Positions 51,539 through 61,452 are shown, numbered from the stretch's first letter. The stretch is DNA of 64,000 nucleotides from an uncultured Spirochaetaceae bacterium (GCA_944390725.1 CALXQU010000005.1:62001-126000); one strand, 5' to 3'. Numbers and translations are program-made. The notes: generated by a model not told the origin, from the letters alone.

Positions 51539-52480
51539 ATGGCTGATACGAAAATGCTTTCAAGGATGCCTGTCGTCTTCCTCCTCGCGATGCTCTCATG
51601 CTTCCTCTGGGGAAGCGCGACGCCGGCAATCAAGATCGGCTATGACCTGTTCGGAATAGCCAGCAGCGACACCGTCTCCATCATCCTCTTCGCGGGGATA
51701 AGGTTCTTCCTTGCCGGGATCCTCATCATCATCTTCCAGTCGATCATGGCAGGAAGCCTCATCAAGCCGGAGAAAGGCTCCTTCCCTTCCATCCTCAAGC
51801 TCTCGCTTGCCCAGACGATGATACAGTACTTCTGCTTCTACGTAGGGCTTGCCCACACAAGCGGTGTGACGGGAACGATACTCTCAGGCACATCGGGCTT
51901 CTTCTCGATCATCATCGTGAGCCTTGTCTTCAGGTATGAGAGGCTCACTGCCAGCAAGGTCCTCGGCTGCCTCATGGGCCTTCTCGGCGTCATCGTCATG
52001 AATCTCACGCTCTCAGGCGGGGCATCATTCCACTTCGTGCCTATGGGGGAGGGCCTCGTGCTGATATCGGCAATAAGCCTTGCAGTCTCCGGCATCCTCG
52101 TCAAGAAATACTCATCCCGCTTCAGCGTCGTCATGCTCAGCGGCTACCAGTTCATCCTCGGCGGCGCCGTCATGATCGCAGCAGGCCTGCTGTTCGGAGG
52201 GCGGATAGAGCTCAGCGTGCCGCCATATGCCTATATACTGCTGGTGTACATGGCGCTTATATCGGCAGTGGCATACTCCGTATGGGGCATACTGATGAAG
52301 TACAATCCCGTCAGCCGGGTATCGATCTTCAGCTTCCTCACCCCGCTCTGCGGCGTCGTCCTCTCAGCCATCTTCCTCGGCGAGGTGGAACAGGCACTGC
52401 AGCTGAACAAGCTCCTGGCGCTGCTCCTTGTCTCCGCAGGCATCTTCGTGGTCAACAGGAAGCAGGAAGCGGATGCCTGA
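51539..52480 (+). CDS. EamA/DMT-family transporter
   Basis: 313 residues from the ATG at 51539 (GGAG six bases upstream); the open frame from 51494 would start inside the terminator. Ten membrane helices in two five-helix EamA halves, e.g. VVFLLAMLSCFLWGSATPAIKIG and the second half starting EGLVLISAISLAVSGILVKKYSS. Such proteins export amino acids or other small metabolites. Substrate unknown. Confidence 0.88.
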   Translation: MADTKMLSRMPVVFLLAMLSCFLWGSATPAIKIGYDLFGIASSDTVSIILFAGIRFFLAGILIIIFQSIMAGSLIKPEKGSFPSILKLSLAQTMIQYFCFYVGLAHTSGVTGTILSGTSGFFSIIIVSLVFRYERLTASKVLGCLMGLLGVIVMNLTLSGGASFHFVPMGEGLVLISAISLAVSGILVKKYSSRFSVVMLSGYQFILGGAVMIAAGLLFGGRIELSVPPYAYILLVYMALISAVAYSVWGILMKYNPVSRVSIFSFLTPLCGVVLSAIFLGEVEQALQLNKLLALLLVSAGIFVVNRKQEADA

Positions 52481-52562
52481 AGCCGCAACTACACCGAATC
52501 TACACATCCGCATGGATGAATCCAGCCGCCTTGGCCTTTAGAATCATTACCAGGAATGGGAT

Positions 52563-52943
52563 ATGACGGCAATAGCCACGCTCGATGACAGGAACGGAAG
52601 GTCTCTCTGCGGGAAGAGGCTTTCCAAGGACAGGGAGATCCTTGGGGATATTGAGAGGGAATTCCCCCATGTCCATGCATCTGAGTACACGGCAGCCCTT
52701 TTCACAAGCCCTGGCTATGCCATCCCCATACCTGACCCGGTTCCGGCAGATGCCGTCCTCTTCCTCGAACTTGAGGACATCCCCGCAGATGCGGATGAGC
52801 TCATCATCTACCGCTGGAACAGACGCTACCCATCCGATAGGGAATTCGATCCTGCCGCGAATGGCTGGAGGCTCATATCCTCCTCCGATTTCGCCGGCTA
52901 CTCCCACAGGAAGATCACCAAGGAACGCTATGCGAAGGGATGA
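52563..52943 (+). CDS. conserved-looking hypothetical protein
   Basis: 126 residues with AGGAATGGG before the ATG. No signal peptide. Distinct segments are HASEYTAALF, ADELIIYRWNRRYPSDREFD and SDFAGYSHRKITKERYAKG; the last two look like conserved motifs, but I cannot name the family. The end overlaps the start region of the frame used by the nuclease gene, and the two may be co-transcribed. Confidence 0.6.
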   Translation: MTAIATLDDRNGRSLCGKRLSKDREILGDIEREFPHVHASEYTAALFTSPGYAIPIPDPVPADAVLFLELEDIPADADELIIYRWNRRYPSDREFDPAANGWRLISSSDFAGYSHRKITKERYAKG

Positions 52944-52981
52944 TCCCCTTGCATCGCGGACTGGCTACCCGGGAGACGGAA

Positions 52982-53875
52982 ATGAAAGACGACACAAAAC
53001 TGCGTAAGGCGGCTCTATGGGCAGCGGCAATGCTGCTCATAGCCATCATGGCGACATCATGCAACCTATTCCAGGGTCCGAGCGAGGATACATCCGAGGC
53101 TGTCGGTGAACTCACGGAGACAAGGAACGGCAACAAGGCCTACTTCAACGCGAATGAGATCGCGTATGCTGAAGGCAAGGGCCATTTCATCGAGCTGAGC
53201 CCGCTTGATGATAAGGGAAGGGTCGGTATGTGCTGGGGCCTCTTCGATTACAGCCACATGCCCGCATACGACAGGGAGGACCTCAATACCAACCCGACAG
53301 GCTGGCACCAGAACCACTATGACTCATCCATAGTGCCCGGAGGATGGATTTACGCACGCGCGCACCTGCTGGGCTTCCAGCTCTCAGGCCTGCAGGACAA
53401 TCCGCAGAACCTGATGACAGGAACAAGAGACCTGAACAACGAGGGGATGCTCCCATATGAGAATATGGCTGCCGACCATCTGCAGGAAGAGCGCAGCCAT
53501 CGCATACTGTATCGCGTCACCCCTGACTTCGGAGAGGATAACCTCCTCGCCTACGGCATCCTGATGGAATCGGACTGCCTCGACTGCGATGATTCCGCTG
53601 ACTTCTGTGTATACGTGAGGAACCAGCAGCCGGGCATCACTATCGACTACGGCACAGGCAGGAACTGGCAGAGCGGCGCGGAGATCGAGTCAGAGGACCC
53701 GTCCACGCTTCCCGGAGCGGAGGATTACGTGGTGAACACATCCACCAACACCTTCCATCTGCCGTCATGCCGCTATGCGGAGGGCATGAGCCAGGCGAAC
53801 CGGCTGGATATCAAGGCACCGAAGGACTGGATGACAGCCCATGGCTATGATCCATGCGGGATATGCAATCCCTGA
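52982..53875 (+). CDS. DNA/RNA non-specific endonuclease, lipoprotein (DNA-entry nuclease type)
   Basis: 297 residues from the ATG at 52982 (GGAG six bases upstream). Signal KAALWAAAMLLIAIMATSC with Cys likely acylated, so the enzyme faces outward. The EndA/NucA-type core is GWIYARAHLLGFQLSG, followed by NPQNLMTGTRDLNNEGMLPYE, with the catalytic histidine in ARAH and a metal-binding asparagine after it. The C-terminus has FHLPSCRY...YDPCGICNP, a small cysteine motif. It may digest DNA for nutrients or for uptake. Confidence 0.88.
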   Translation: MKDDTKLRKAALWAAAMLLIAIMATSCNLFQGPSEDTSEAVGELTETRNGNKAYFNANEIAYAEGKGHFIELSPLDDKGRVGMCWGLFDYSHMPAYDREDLNTNPTGWHQNHYDSSIVPGGWIYARAHLLGFQLSGLQDNPQNLMTGTRDLNNEGMLPYENMAADHLQEERSHRILYRVTPDFGEDNLLAYGILMESDCLDCDDSADFCVYVRNQQPGITIDYGTGRNWQSGAEIESEDPSTLPGAEDYVVNTSTNTFHLPSCRYAEGMSQANRLDIKAPKDWMTAHGYDPCGICNP

Positions 53876-53897
53876 TGAAGGCCAGACGGCTTCATCA
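53873..53897 (+). terminator. hairpin overlapping the nuclease stop codon
   Basis: TGATGAAG (from the stop codon) pairs with CTTCATCA, extended by GCC/GGC with one bulged base. No T-run follows, so strength is doubtful. Confidence 0.5.
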
Positions 53898-53958
53898 GGA
53901 TGGATTGCAATCAGCTGATGTTCCCTCCGGATGAGATGAAAGGAATGAGGGGGATTCC

Positions 53959-54648
53959 TCAGTTCTGCCCGTAGTAGGCATCCTTCCCGTGTTTGCGGAA
54001 GTAGTGCTTGTCCTTGAGCGCCTGCGGGGCCTCATCGGCATCAGGCAGGATATCGCGGGTATGGACAGCCATCTTGGCGACCTCCTCAAGCACGACTGCG
54101 TTATGCACCGCCTCATGGGCATCCTTGCCCCAGGCGAATGGCCCGTGGTTCTTGCAGAGGACGCCAGGCACCGCGACAGGGTCGAGGTCCCTGAACGTCT
54201 CGATGATCACCAGGCCGGTGTTCTTCTCGTACTCGCCGTTTATCTCCTCATCGGTGAGGGCACGCGCGCAGGGAATCGACCCGTAGAAGTAGTCAGCATG
54301 CGTGGTGCCATAGCAGGGAATGGCAAGCCCTGTCTGCGCCCAGCTCGTCGCCCATTCCGAATGGGTATGGACGATGCCGCCCACTTCAGGGAAGGCCTTG
54401 TAAAGCTCTATATGCGTAGGTGCATCGCTTGAGGGCCGGAGCTTTCCCTCCACCACCTTCCCCTCAAGGTCCATGATGACGATATCCTCAGCCTTCATCC
54501 TCTCGTACTCCACCCCGCTCGGCTTGATGGCGACGAGGCCTGAGGCCCTGTCTATCTCGGAGACATTGCCCCATGTGAACGTGACAAGGCCATGCTTCGG
54601 CAGGAGCAGATTCGCTTCCAGCACGCGTTCCTTGAGTTCCTCAAGCAT
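53959..54648 (-). CDS. araD: L-ribulose-5-phosphate 4-epimerase
   Basis: 229 residues. Class II aldolase fold with zinc histidines in [11 protein letters not shown] and [12 protein letters not shown], plus [10 protein letters not shown] and a late histidine in [10 protein letters not shown]. It converts L-ribulose 5-phosphate to D-xylulose 5-phosphate, the last step before the pentose phosphate pathway. AGGAGG precedes the ATG, three bases after araB. Last gene of the arabinose operon. Confidence 0.94.
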   Translation of the reverse strand: MLEELKERVLEANLLLPKHGLVTFTWGNVSEIDRASGLVAIKPSGVEYERMKAEDIVIMDLEGKVVEGKLRPSSDAPTHIELYKAFPEVGGIVHTHSEWATSWAQTGLAIPCYGTTHADYFYGSIPCARALTDEEINGEYEKNTGLVIIETFRDLDPVAVPGVLCKNHGPFAWGKDAHEAVHNAVVLEEVAKMAVHTRDILPDADEAPQALKDKHYFRKHGKDAYYGQN

Positions 54649-54651
54649 CTC

Positions 54652-56232
54652 TCAGTCCTCCTTGTAGTTCTTCACTGCGGCCTTCTCGATCTCAAGGCCC
54701 CTGCGGTAGGCGCGGAAGAATGCATCGAATCCCCTGAGGTCGCTATCGGCAGGCTTCACGGTCACGCTCTCCGCAGAAGCGAATACATCCTCCTCGAGAT
54801 ACTGCGGCAGCGGCTTTGGCGAGGAGAGGTAATCGGCGAGAATCGCGATGCCCCAGGCGCCGCCCTCCCCTGCCGTGGACAGCACGCGGATAGGCGTCTT
54901 GAGGGCCGCGGCCATCATCGCCTGCCCGACATCGGCTGTCTTGAAGTAGCCGCCATGCCCGTTCATCACATCAAGGGCCACGTCCTCCTTGTCGAAGAGG
55001 ATATCAAGGCCGACCCTCATCGCGGCGACTGCCGTATAGAGCTCGCATCTGATGAAGTTGGCCAGATTGAAATGGGAATCAGCTGAGCGCAGCGTCATCG
55101 GGCAGCCGTCATTGAGCCCCGTGATAGGCTCGCCGGAGATGTAGTTATAGCTCAGGAGCCCGCCGCAGTCTGGCTCTGCCTTGAGGGCAAGGCGGAGGAG
55201 CGTATCATAGAAGACCCCCTTCTTCACCTCGGCACCCATCGCCTCCAGCACTTCCCTGAAAATGGAGAACCATGCATCATAGCTTCCCGTGCAGTTGTTG
55301 GTATGGGCCATCGCCACGAGCTTGCCATCAGGCGTGGTGACAAGGTCCAGCTCGCTGTATGGGCGCGAGAGCGGATGCTCGAGGACGACCATCGCGAACG
55401 CACTCGTGCCGGCGCTGACATTGCCGGTCCTCGGCAGCACCGCATTGGTCGCGACCATGCCGGTGCCGGCATCGCCTTCCGGCGGGCAGAGCGGGCATCC
55501 TGCCTCCAGGTCCCCGGATGGATCGAGGAGCCTTGCCCCTTCCTCCGTCAGCCTGCCAGCCTCCTCCCCCGCGAGGAGGATACGCGGCAGCAGCTCCGCA
55601 AGCGGCTTCGGGCCATGGTATCTGCTGTCGAAGAGCGCGAGGTCCTCCGCATCATATGCATTGCGGCCGGTATCGATGGGGAACATGCCTGAGGCATCGC
55701 CGATGCCGATCACCTTCTCCCCTGTCAGCAGCTTATGCACATAGGCGGCAAGCGTGCTTATATGGTCAAGGCGCGGAAGATAGGCGGCGCCATCCTTGAT
55801 CTCCTTCAGGTAATGGCTGACTGTCCACCGCTGCGGCACGGGATAACCGAAGAGCTCGGTAAGCTCCCGGCTCTCGTCCTCGGTGTTCGTATTGCGCCAG
55901 GTCCTGAAGGGAGTCAGCAGGCTGCCATCCGCATCGAAGGCCATATAGCCATGCATCATGGCGCTGATGCCGAGGGCCTTGAGCTTCGTGAGGGTGATGC
56001 CGTATCTTTCCTGGACATCCTTCCTCAGCGTGGCATAGCAGTCCGCAAGCCCTTCCATTATATCCTCGACGGAATATGTCCAGATACCGTCCTCATTGCG
56101 GTTCTCCCAGTCATGGAAGCCGCTTGCTACCGGGGACTTGTCCGCCCCAATGAGGATTGCCTTGATCCTTGTCGATCCGAATTCGATTCCGAGGCTGCAT
56201 AGCCCCTGCCTTATCTCATTGACCGTATCCAT
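54652..56232 (-). CDS. araB: ribulokinase of the FGGY carbohydrate kinase family
   Basis: 526 residues. FGGY kinase features: N-terminal GIEFGSTRIKAILIG phosphate loop, ALGISAMMHGYMAFD, GDASGMFPID, GNVSAGTSAFAMV and the C-terminal MNGHGGYFKTADVGQAMMAAAL. It differs from E. coli AraB and belongs to the group often annotated as xylulokinase or alternative ribulokinase. Placement between araA and araD makes L-ribulose the likely substrate. Confidence 0.88.
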   Translation of the reverse strand: MDTVNEIRQGLCSLGIEFGSTRIKAILIGADKSPVASGFHDWENRNEDGIWTYSVEDIMEGLADCYATLRKDVQERYGITLTKLKALGISAMMHGYMAFDADGSLLTPFRTWRNTNTEDESRELTELFGYPVPQRWTVSHYLKEIKDGAAYLPRLDHISTLAAYVHKLLTGEKVIGIGDASGMFPIDTGRNAYDAEDLALFDSRYHGPKPLAELLPRILLAGEEAGRLTEEGARLLDPSGDLEAGCPLCPPEGDAGTGMVATNAVLPRTGNVSAGTSAFAMVVLEHPLSRPYSELDLVTTPDGKLVAMAHTNNCTGSYDAWFSIFREVLEAMGAEVKKGVFYDTLLRLALKAEPDCGGLLSYNYISGEPITGLNDGCPMTLRSADSHFNLANFIRCELYTAVAAMRVGLDILFDKEDVALDVMNGHGGYFKTADVGQAMMAAALKTPIRVLSTAGEGGAWGIAILADYLSSPKPLPQYLEEDVFASAESVTVKPADSDLRGFDAFFRAYRRGLEIEKAAVKNYKED

Positions 56233-56236
56233 ATGC

Positions 56237-57709
56237 TCACCTATAGAAAACCTCGTTAAGCCTTATCTTATCGCAGAAATCATCGATCCTGGTATCCTTA
56301 TCGATGATAAGCGACTCTATGCCCATCGCATCGGCCCATGCCTTCATCTGGTGTGATGTGAGGTTGTATGAGAACGATGTATGATGGCATCCTCCTGCCC
56401 TGATCCAGGCCTCGGCACCTGTAGCGAGGTCCGGCTCCGGCCTCCAGTATGCAGTAGCCACGGGAAGCCTGGGCATATTCTCCGGCACGGGCAGGCATTC
56501 GACATCATTGATGATGAGGCGGCATCTCGAGCCCATATCGACAAGCGATACGGCGATGGCCTTGCCGGTCCTGCATGTATAGACAAGGCGGGCGGGATCC
56601 TCCCTGCTGCCCATAGACAGGGGCTGTACCTTTATCGCGATATCGCCATCGGCCACCGTCGGGCAGACCTCGAGCATATGGGCCTCGAGGATGGCCTCGG
56701 CACCGGGGACGAGATTGTACGTATAGTCTTCGAAGAAGCTCGTGCCCTTGTTGCCTGTCATCATCTTCATCAGCGCGACCATGGCAGCTGTCTTCCAGTC
56801 GCCTTCCGCCCCGAATCCATATCCCTTCTCCATCAGGCGCTGTATGGCAAGCCCCGGAAGCTGCTTCAGCCCTCCCAGGTCCCCGAAATGCGTGACTATG
56901 GCATTGTAGCCCTTCTCGCGGAGGAACCTCTCGAAGCCGATCTCTATGCCGGCCTGCACCTCGACATGCCTCCTGAACTCGGCAGGGTCCCTGCCCTCGA
57001 GCAGTATCGTGTACTTCGAATAGTACTCATCGGTGAGCTCCCTGGTTTCCGCAGGCGATACGTCATCGACATACTTCACGATATCATTGACAGGATAGGC
57101 ATCGATGGTCCAGCCGAATGTGAGCGCCGCATCGACCTTATCGCCTTCGGTATCGGCGACATCGCGCATGTTGTCCGCGATGCGCACGACGCGCACCTTG
57201 TCCGTATCGACGATGCCGACGGCTGTGGCCATCCAGCTGGCGATCCTCTTCTGCACAGCCTCATGGGACCAGTGCCCGACCACGATCTCGCGGGGGATTC
57301 CCATCCTCGTCATGATGTATCCGAACTCCCTGTCACCATGGGCGCTCTGGTTCTCGTTCATGAAATCCATGTCGATGGTGGAGAACGGCAGCGCCTCATT
57401 GAACTGGGTATGGAGATGCAGGATAGGCTTCCTGGCGATCTTCAGCCCGGGGATCCAGGCCTTGGCAGGGCTGAACGTATGCATCCAGAGTATCGTGCCA
57501 TAGCACCCAGGGTCATCATTGGCCTCGCTGAAGAACCTCCTGATGCCATCGCTCGTGAGGAGCGTAGGCTTATAGACGATCTCATACGGGATGTTCCCGC
57601 ACCCATTGAATGCCTCGACGATCTTCCTGGCATGGTCGGCGACATGCTCGAGGCATGTATCGCCATAGAGATCCTGCGAACCTGCTGCGAAATAGAACCT
57701 GCGGCTCAT
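56237..57709 (-). CDS. araA: L-arabinose isomerase
   Basis: 490 residues from the ATG at 57709 (TAGGAGG upstream; the frame extends 31 codons into the permease end). Motifs: FYFAAGSQDLYG, LWMHTFSPAKAWIPG, LHLHTQFNEALPF, DMDFMNENQSAHGDREFG and GFGAEGDWKTAAM, which hold the Mn ligands (Glu, Glu, His, His). It turns L-arabinose into L-ribulose. Follows the permease by eight bases. Confidence 0.96.
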   Translation of the reverse strand: MSRRFYFAAGSQDLYGDTCLEHVADHARKIVEAFNGCGNIPYEIVYKPTLLTSDGIRRFFSEANDDPGCYGTILWMHTFSPAKAWIPGLKIARKPILHLHTQFNEALPFSTIDMDFMNENQSAHGDREFGYIMTRMGIPREIVVGHWSHEAVQKRIASWMATAVGIVDTDKVRVVRIADNMRDVADTEGDKVDAALTFGWTIDAYPVNDIVKYVDDVSPAETRELTDEYYSKYTILLEGRDPAEFRRHVEVQAGIEIGFERFLREKGYNAIVTHFGDLGGLKQLPGLAIQRLMEKGYGFGAEGDWKTAAMVALMKMMTGNKGTSFFEDYTYNLVPGAEAILEAHMLEVCPTVADGDIAIKVQPLSMGSREDPARLVYTCRTGKAIAVSLVDMGSRCRLIINDVECLPVPENMPRLPVATAYWRPEPDLATGAEAWIRAGGCHHTSFSYNLTSHQMKAWADAMGIESLIIDKDTRIDDFCDKIRLNEVFYR

Positions 57710-57717
57710 GATACCTC

Positions 57718-58746
57718 CTATTTCCTCTTCCTGAGGAGGACGACTGACTGTACGACAAGGAATATGCAGATCATGATGGCGACGGTTATGTTCGTCCACC
57801 ATGCATCATCAAGTCCCAGAAGCGATACGATGTTCTTTATCGTCGCCAGCGAAAGCACTCCGAAGAACGTGCCGGCGATATTGCCCACTCCTCCGGTAAG
57901 CATCGTGCCGCCGATAATCGAGGACGCGATCGCATTCATCTCCGCGCCTGTCGCATGGCTGGGAGCACCCGAACCCACATGGAGGAAGTAGACGAAGCCT
58001 CCGATGCCGGCCAGGAACGAGCAGAGCAGATGCGAGAGGAACCTTGTCCTCCTGACATTGATGCCAAGCATGTTGGCGCTCTGCGGGTTGCCGCCGACTG
58101 CGTAGAAGCTGCGCCCCAGCTTCGTCCAGCGCAGGATGACGAAGAGCGCTATCACGGTGACGATCGCCACGATGACGCCTATCTCGACATAGGCAGGGAC
58201 GAAGACCCCGCGCCTGTTGACAGAGCCGAGGAACGGGATATAGATCCTCGTGTTCTTGAGGGCTACGAACGCCTCGTTCTGCACGTTGAACTGCGTCGAG
58301 TTGACGATGGTGGTCATGCCCTTGGCGAAGAACATGCCCGCCAGCGATACTATGAAGGGCTGGATATCGAGATATGCCACCAGATAGCCCTGCACGATAC
58401 CGAAGGCGATGCCTATGGCAAGCGAGAGCAGGATTGCCGTCAGCACGCTGCCGCCATGGTAATCAAGGTTCACGGCCGCGCTCATGCATATGAGGGCCGT
58501 AAGCTTGCCCACCGATATATCGATGCCGCCCGTGATCATGACGATGCTCATGCCGCATGAGAGGATGATGAGGGCCGCATTCTCATTGAGGATATTGAAG
58601 AATGTCTGCACGCGCAGGAATCCCCTGCCGATGAAGACCATCGCCGCGAGGTACATCGCGAAGAATACGATGATGGTTATCATGAGGAGGAGATTCGTAT
58701 CCGACATAGGCGCCAGGCGCCTTTCCCTGTTTATTCCGATCTTCAT
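57718..58746 (-). CDS. sugar ABC transporter permease (YjfF-like)
   Basis: 342 residues, eight to ten membrane helices. RbsC-family pattern: GMSIVMITGGIDISVGKLTAL, YLVAYLDIQPFIVSLAGMFFAKGM, YAVGGNPQSANMLGINVRRTRF and IIGGTMLTGGVGNIAGTFFG. It pairs with the next permease upstream as in the galactofuranose/arabinose YtfT-YjfF transporters. Second of two permeases in the arabinose operon. Confidence 0.92.
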   Translation of the reverse strand: MKIGINRERRLAPMSDTNLLLMITIIVFFAMYLAAMVFIGRGFLRVQTFFNILNENAALIILSCGMSIVMITGGIDISVGKLTALICMSAAVNLDYHGGSVLTAILLSLAIGIAFGIVQGYLVAYLDIQPFIVSLAGMFFAKGMTTIVNSTQFNVQNEAFVALKNTRIYIPFLGSVNRRGVFVPAYVEIGVIVAIVTVIALFVILRWTKLGRSFYAVGGNPQSANMLGINVRRTRFLSHLLCSFLAGIGGFVYFLHVGSGAPSHATGAEMNAIASSIIGGTMLTGGVGNIAGTFFGVLSLATIKNIVSLLGLDDAWWTNITVAIMICIFLVVQSVVLLRKRK

Positions 58747-58747
58747 C

Positions 58748-59845
58748 TCAAGCCTCCTTCCTTGCAGGCGATCCTGCCCTGAGCCTGTTCCATGCCTTCT
58801 TGAGCGTCTCGCGCACGGTCGGCGCGCTCAGTACGACAAGCACGATGACGACTACCGCCTTATATGCCGGCAGCGCGCTTGACGAGACATTGAACTTGAA
58901 AAGGGTCGTCGTCAGGAACTGGATGACATAGGCTCCGAGGATCGACGATACCATGCTGAACTTGCCGCCGGAGAGCGCATTGCCGCCGAGGGCGACTGCC
59001 AGGATGGCATCCATCTCGATATCGAGCGCGACGACTGAGTAGTTGATCGTCGAGAACCTCGTCACCTTGATGAAGCCTGCGACAGCGACGCAGAGCCCCA
59101 TGATCACATAGGTGATGAACTTGATGAAGGCCGGGTTGATGCCGTTGAGCTTCGCGGAGTTCGGATTGATGCCGACTGACTGGGCATAGAGCCCCAGCGT
59201 CGTGAACTTGAGCACCAGCGCTATGATGGCCATGCAGATGATGGCTATGAATATCGGGGTAGGTATCGGGATGCCTGGGATGAACGTACCGAAGTAGCCG
59301 AAGGATGGGTCGCTGATGATCGGCAGCCTGTTGTTGTTGATCCACGCGGCGATGGAGCGCCCTGCCGTGTAGAGGATCAGCGTGGCGATCATCGGCTGGA
59401 TGTTGAAATAGGCGACGAGCGTCCCGTTGAAGGCACCGAAGAGCATCGATACCACGCAGCTTATGAGGAAGGCGGTGAGTATCGAGGCCTGCATCTCATC
59501 CGGCCTGGGGTTATCGCCGCAGAGGACGCGCAGGACCACGCTGCCGCTGATGGCGATAGCTGCGCCTACGCTGATATCCTGGCCGCCAGATGCCGCCGTT
59601 ACGAGCGTCATGCCGATAGCGAGGATGGCAAGCTCTGAAGCGTTATCAAGTATCGTGATCAGATAGCCCGAGAGTACCGGGTTGCCGGCGCTGTTGGTGC
59701 CGTAGCTGATCTCGAAGAACGAAGGGTCCGCGATAAGGTTGAAGAGTATCAGGACGATAAGCGCCGCAAGCGGGATGAATATCTGCCTGCGGAAGAGCCC
59801 GCTGGCCTTCTGGAGTCCTATGGACGGTGTCTTATCTATGCTCAT
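58748..59845 (-). CDS. sugar ABC transporter permease (YtfT-like)
   Basis: 365 residues with RbsC-family features: GMTLVTAASGGQDISVGAAIAI, GTLVAYFNIQPMIATLILYTAGRS, YAQSVGINPNSAKLNGINPAFIKF and AVALGGNALSGGKFSM. Overlaps the ATPase stop by four bases. First permease of the arabinose transporter. Confidence 0.92.
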   Translation of the reverse strand: MSIDKTPSIGLQKASGLFRRQIFIPLAALIVLILFNLIADPSFFEISYGTNSAGNPVLSGYLITILDNASELAILAIGMTLVTAASGGQDISVGAAIAISGSVVLRVLCGDNPRPDEMQASILTAFLISCVVSMLFGAFNGTLVAYFNIQPMIATLILYTAGRSIAAWINNNRLPIISDPSFGYFGTFIPGIPIPTPIFIAIICMAIIALVLKFTTLGLYAQSVGINPNSAKLNGINPAFIKFITYVIMGLCVAVAGFIKVTRFSTINYSVVALDIEMDAILAVALGGNALSGGKFSMVSSILGAYVIQFLTTTLFKFNVSSSALPAYKAVVVIVLVVLSAPTVRETLKKAWNRLRAGSPARKEA

Positions 59846-61350
59846 CTGGCACCTCCTGCTATCGTGTTCATGATCTTGGACTGGGTAAGGTCAGAGCCGG
59901 AAAGCTCACCGACCTCCTTGCCATCGCGCATGACGATCAGGCGCGAGCAGGTGCGCAGCATCTCATCGATCTCGGAGGAGATGAATGTCACGCTCTTCCC
60001 TTCCGATGCAAGCTTCAGGACAAGCTTCTGTATCTCTATCTTCGTGCCGATATCGATTCCGCGCGTCGGCTCGTCGAGGATGAGGTACTGCGGATTCGTC
60101 AGCAGCCAGCGCGCGAGGATGACCTTCTGCTGGTTGCCGCCCGAGAGCGATTTTATAGGGGTATCCGTCGATGCCGTCTTGATATCCAGCAGCTTGATGT
60201 ACTCATCGGCGAAGGCCTCTGCCTGCGCACGAGAAATCGGCCCGAAGAAGCCTTTCATAACCTGCAGCGCAAGGATGATGTTCTCCCTTACGGAGAGGTC
60301 GCCGACGATGCCGTCCTTCTTCCTGTCCTCAGGCAGGTACCCTATGCCATGCTTCATCGCGTCACGCGGCTTGGATACCTTTATATCATGGCCATCCATA
60401 TGGACCTTGCCGGAGGTCACCCTATCAGCGCCGAAGATGGCCCTGACGCACTCGCTCCTGCCGGATCCCAGCAGGCCGGTGAAGCCATTGACCTCACCCT
60501 TGTGGATGGAGAAGCTGAACGGGCTCCGCGTGGCAGTGCTGGAAAGGCCATCCGCCTCATAGATGACCTCGCCATAGCTGGATTCCCCTTCATCGCCGCT
60601 CTTGATCTCGGAAAGGTCATCGAGCTCCTTGCCGAGCATCTTGGAGACGAGGTCGACCCTCGGCATGTTCTCGATCGCATACTCCCCTATCAGATGGCCA
60701 TCGCGGAGGACGGTGATCCTGTCGCAGACCTCATAGACCTGGTCGAGGAAGTGGGTCACGAAGATGATGCCTACTCCCCTCGACTTGAGGTCGAGCATGA
60801 GCTTGAAGAGCTTGGAGACCTCCGACTCATCCAGTGATGATGTCGGCTCATCGAGGATAAGGACCTTGCACTCCATATCGACGGCCCTGGCGATGGCGAC
60901 CATCTGCTGCACAGCTATCGAGCACGTGCCGAGCTGCTGCTGCGCCTTCGCGGGGATTGCCAGCGCTTCAAGGATCCTGTTGGCATCGGCATTCATCCTG
61001 CGCCAGTTGGTGATGGGGCTGCGCTCCCTCCCTATATACATATTCTCCGCCACGGTAAGATTGGGGCAGAGCGTGATTTCCTGGTAGACCGTGCTTATGC
61101 CTGCCTTCTGGGCCTCCTCCGGGGACTTGATATTCACCGGCCCCTCATGGCCCTTGAGGAATATCTGGCCCTCATCCTTGGCATAAACGCCCGTAAGCAC
61201 CTTTATAAGAGTGGATTTACCCGCACCGTTCTCGCCCATCAGGGCATGTATCTCACCTTCCCTCAGGGTGAAATCGACATCCTGCAATGCCTTGACGCTG
61301 TAGAAGCTCTTATAGATTCCCCTCATCTCGAGAACAGAATCCTTCTGCAT
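59842..61350 (-). CDS. sugar ABC transporter ATPase (YtfR/AraG-like)
   Basis: 502 residues from the ATG at 61350 (AAGG upstream; the frame extends 12 codons). Two nucleotide-binding domains: Walker A GENGAGKSTLIKVLTG and Walker B LILDEPTSSLDESEV in the first; a degenerate second site GLLGSGRSECVRAIFG with signature LSGGNQQKVILARWLL and LILDEPTRGIDIGTK. It drives pentose uptake with the two permeases. Confidence 0.94.
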   Translation of the reverse strand: MQKDSVLEMRGIYKSFYSVKALQDVDFTLREGEIHALMGENGAGKSTLIKVLTGVYAKDEGQIFLKGHEGPVNIKSPEEAQKAGISTVYQEITLCPNLTVAENMYIGRERSPITNWRRMNADANRILEALAIPAKAQQQLGTCSIAVQQMVAIARAVDMECKVLILDEPTSSLDESEVSKLFKLMLDLKSRGVGIIFVTHFLDQVYEVCDRITVLRDGHLIGEYAIENMPRVDLVSKMLGKELDDLSEIKSGDEGESSYGEVIYEADGLSSTATRSPFSFSIHKGEVNGFTGLLGSGRSECVRAIFGADRVTSGKVHMDGHDIKVSKPRDAMKHGIGYLPEDRKKDGIVGDLSVRENIILALQVMKGFFGPISRAQAEAFADEYIKLLDIKTASTDTPIKSLSGGNQQKVILARWLLTNPQYLILDEPTRGIDIGTKIEIQKLVLKLASEGKSVTFISSEIDEMLRTCSRLIVMRDGKEVGELSGSDLTQSKIMNTIAGGAR

Positions 61351-61388
61351 GATGATAACCTTCCTTTTGCTTCCGTCAGAAATCAATC

Positions 61389-61429
61389 AAGGCACGCAGC
61401 CTGCACCGAGATGCGTGCTGACGTGCCTT
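61389..61429. repeat. inverted repeat between binding-protein and ATPase genes
   Basis: Outer arms AAGGCACG (61389-61396) and CGTGCCTT (61422-61429) and overlapping inner arms GCACGCA (61392-61398) and TGCGTGC (61413-61419) allow two competing hairpins. Placed after the binding-protein gene inside the operon, it probably stabilises that part of the message or partly terminates. Confidence 0.65.
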
Positions 61430-61452
61430 TCCCCTAGACAATGGATCCGGAA

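Noticed and set aside
56381-57991. 536-codon plus-strand ORF opposite araA and the permease
   Set aside because: Antisense to araA with complete motifs; composition typical of a shadow frame.
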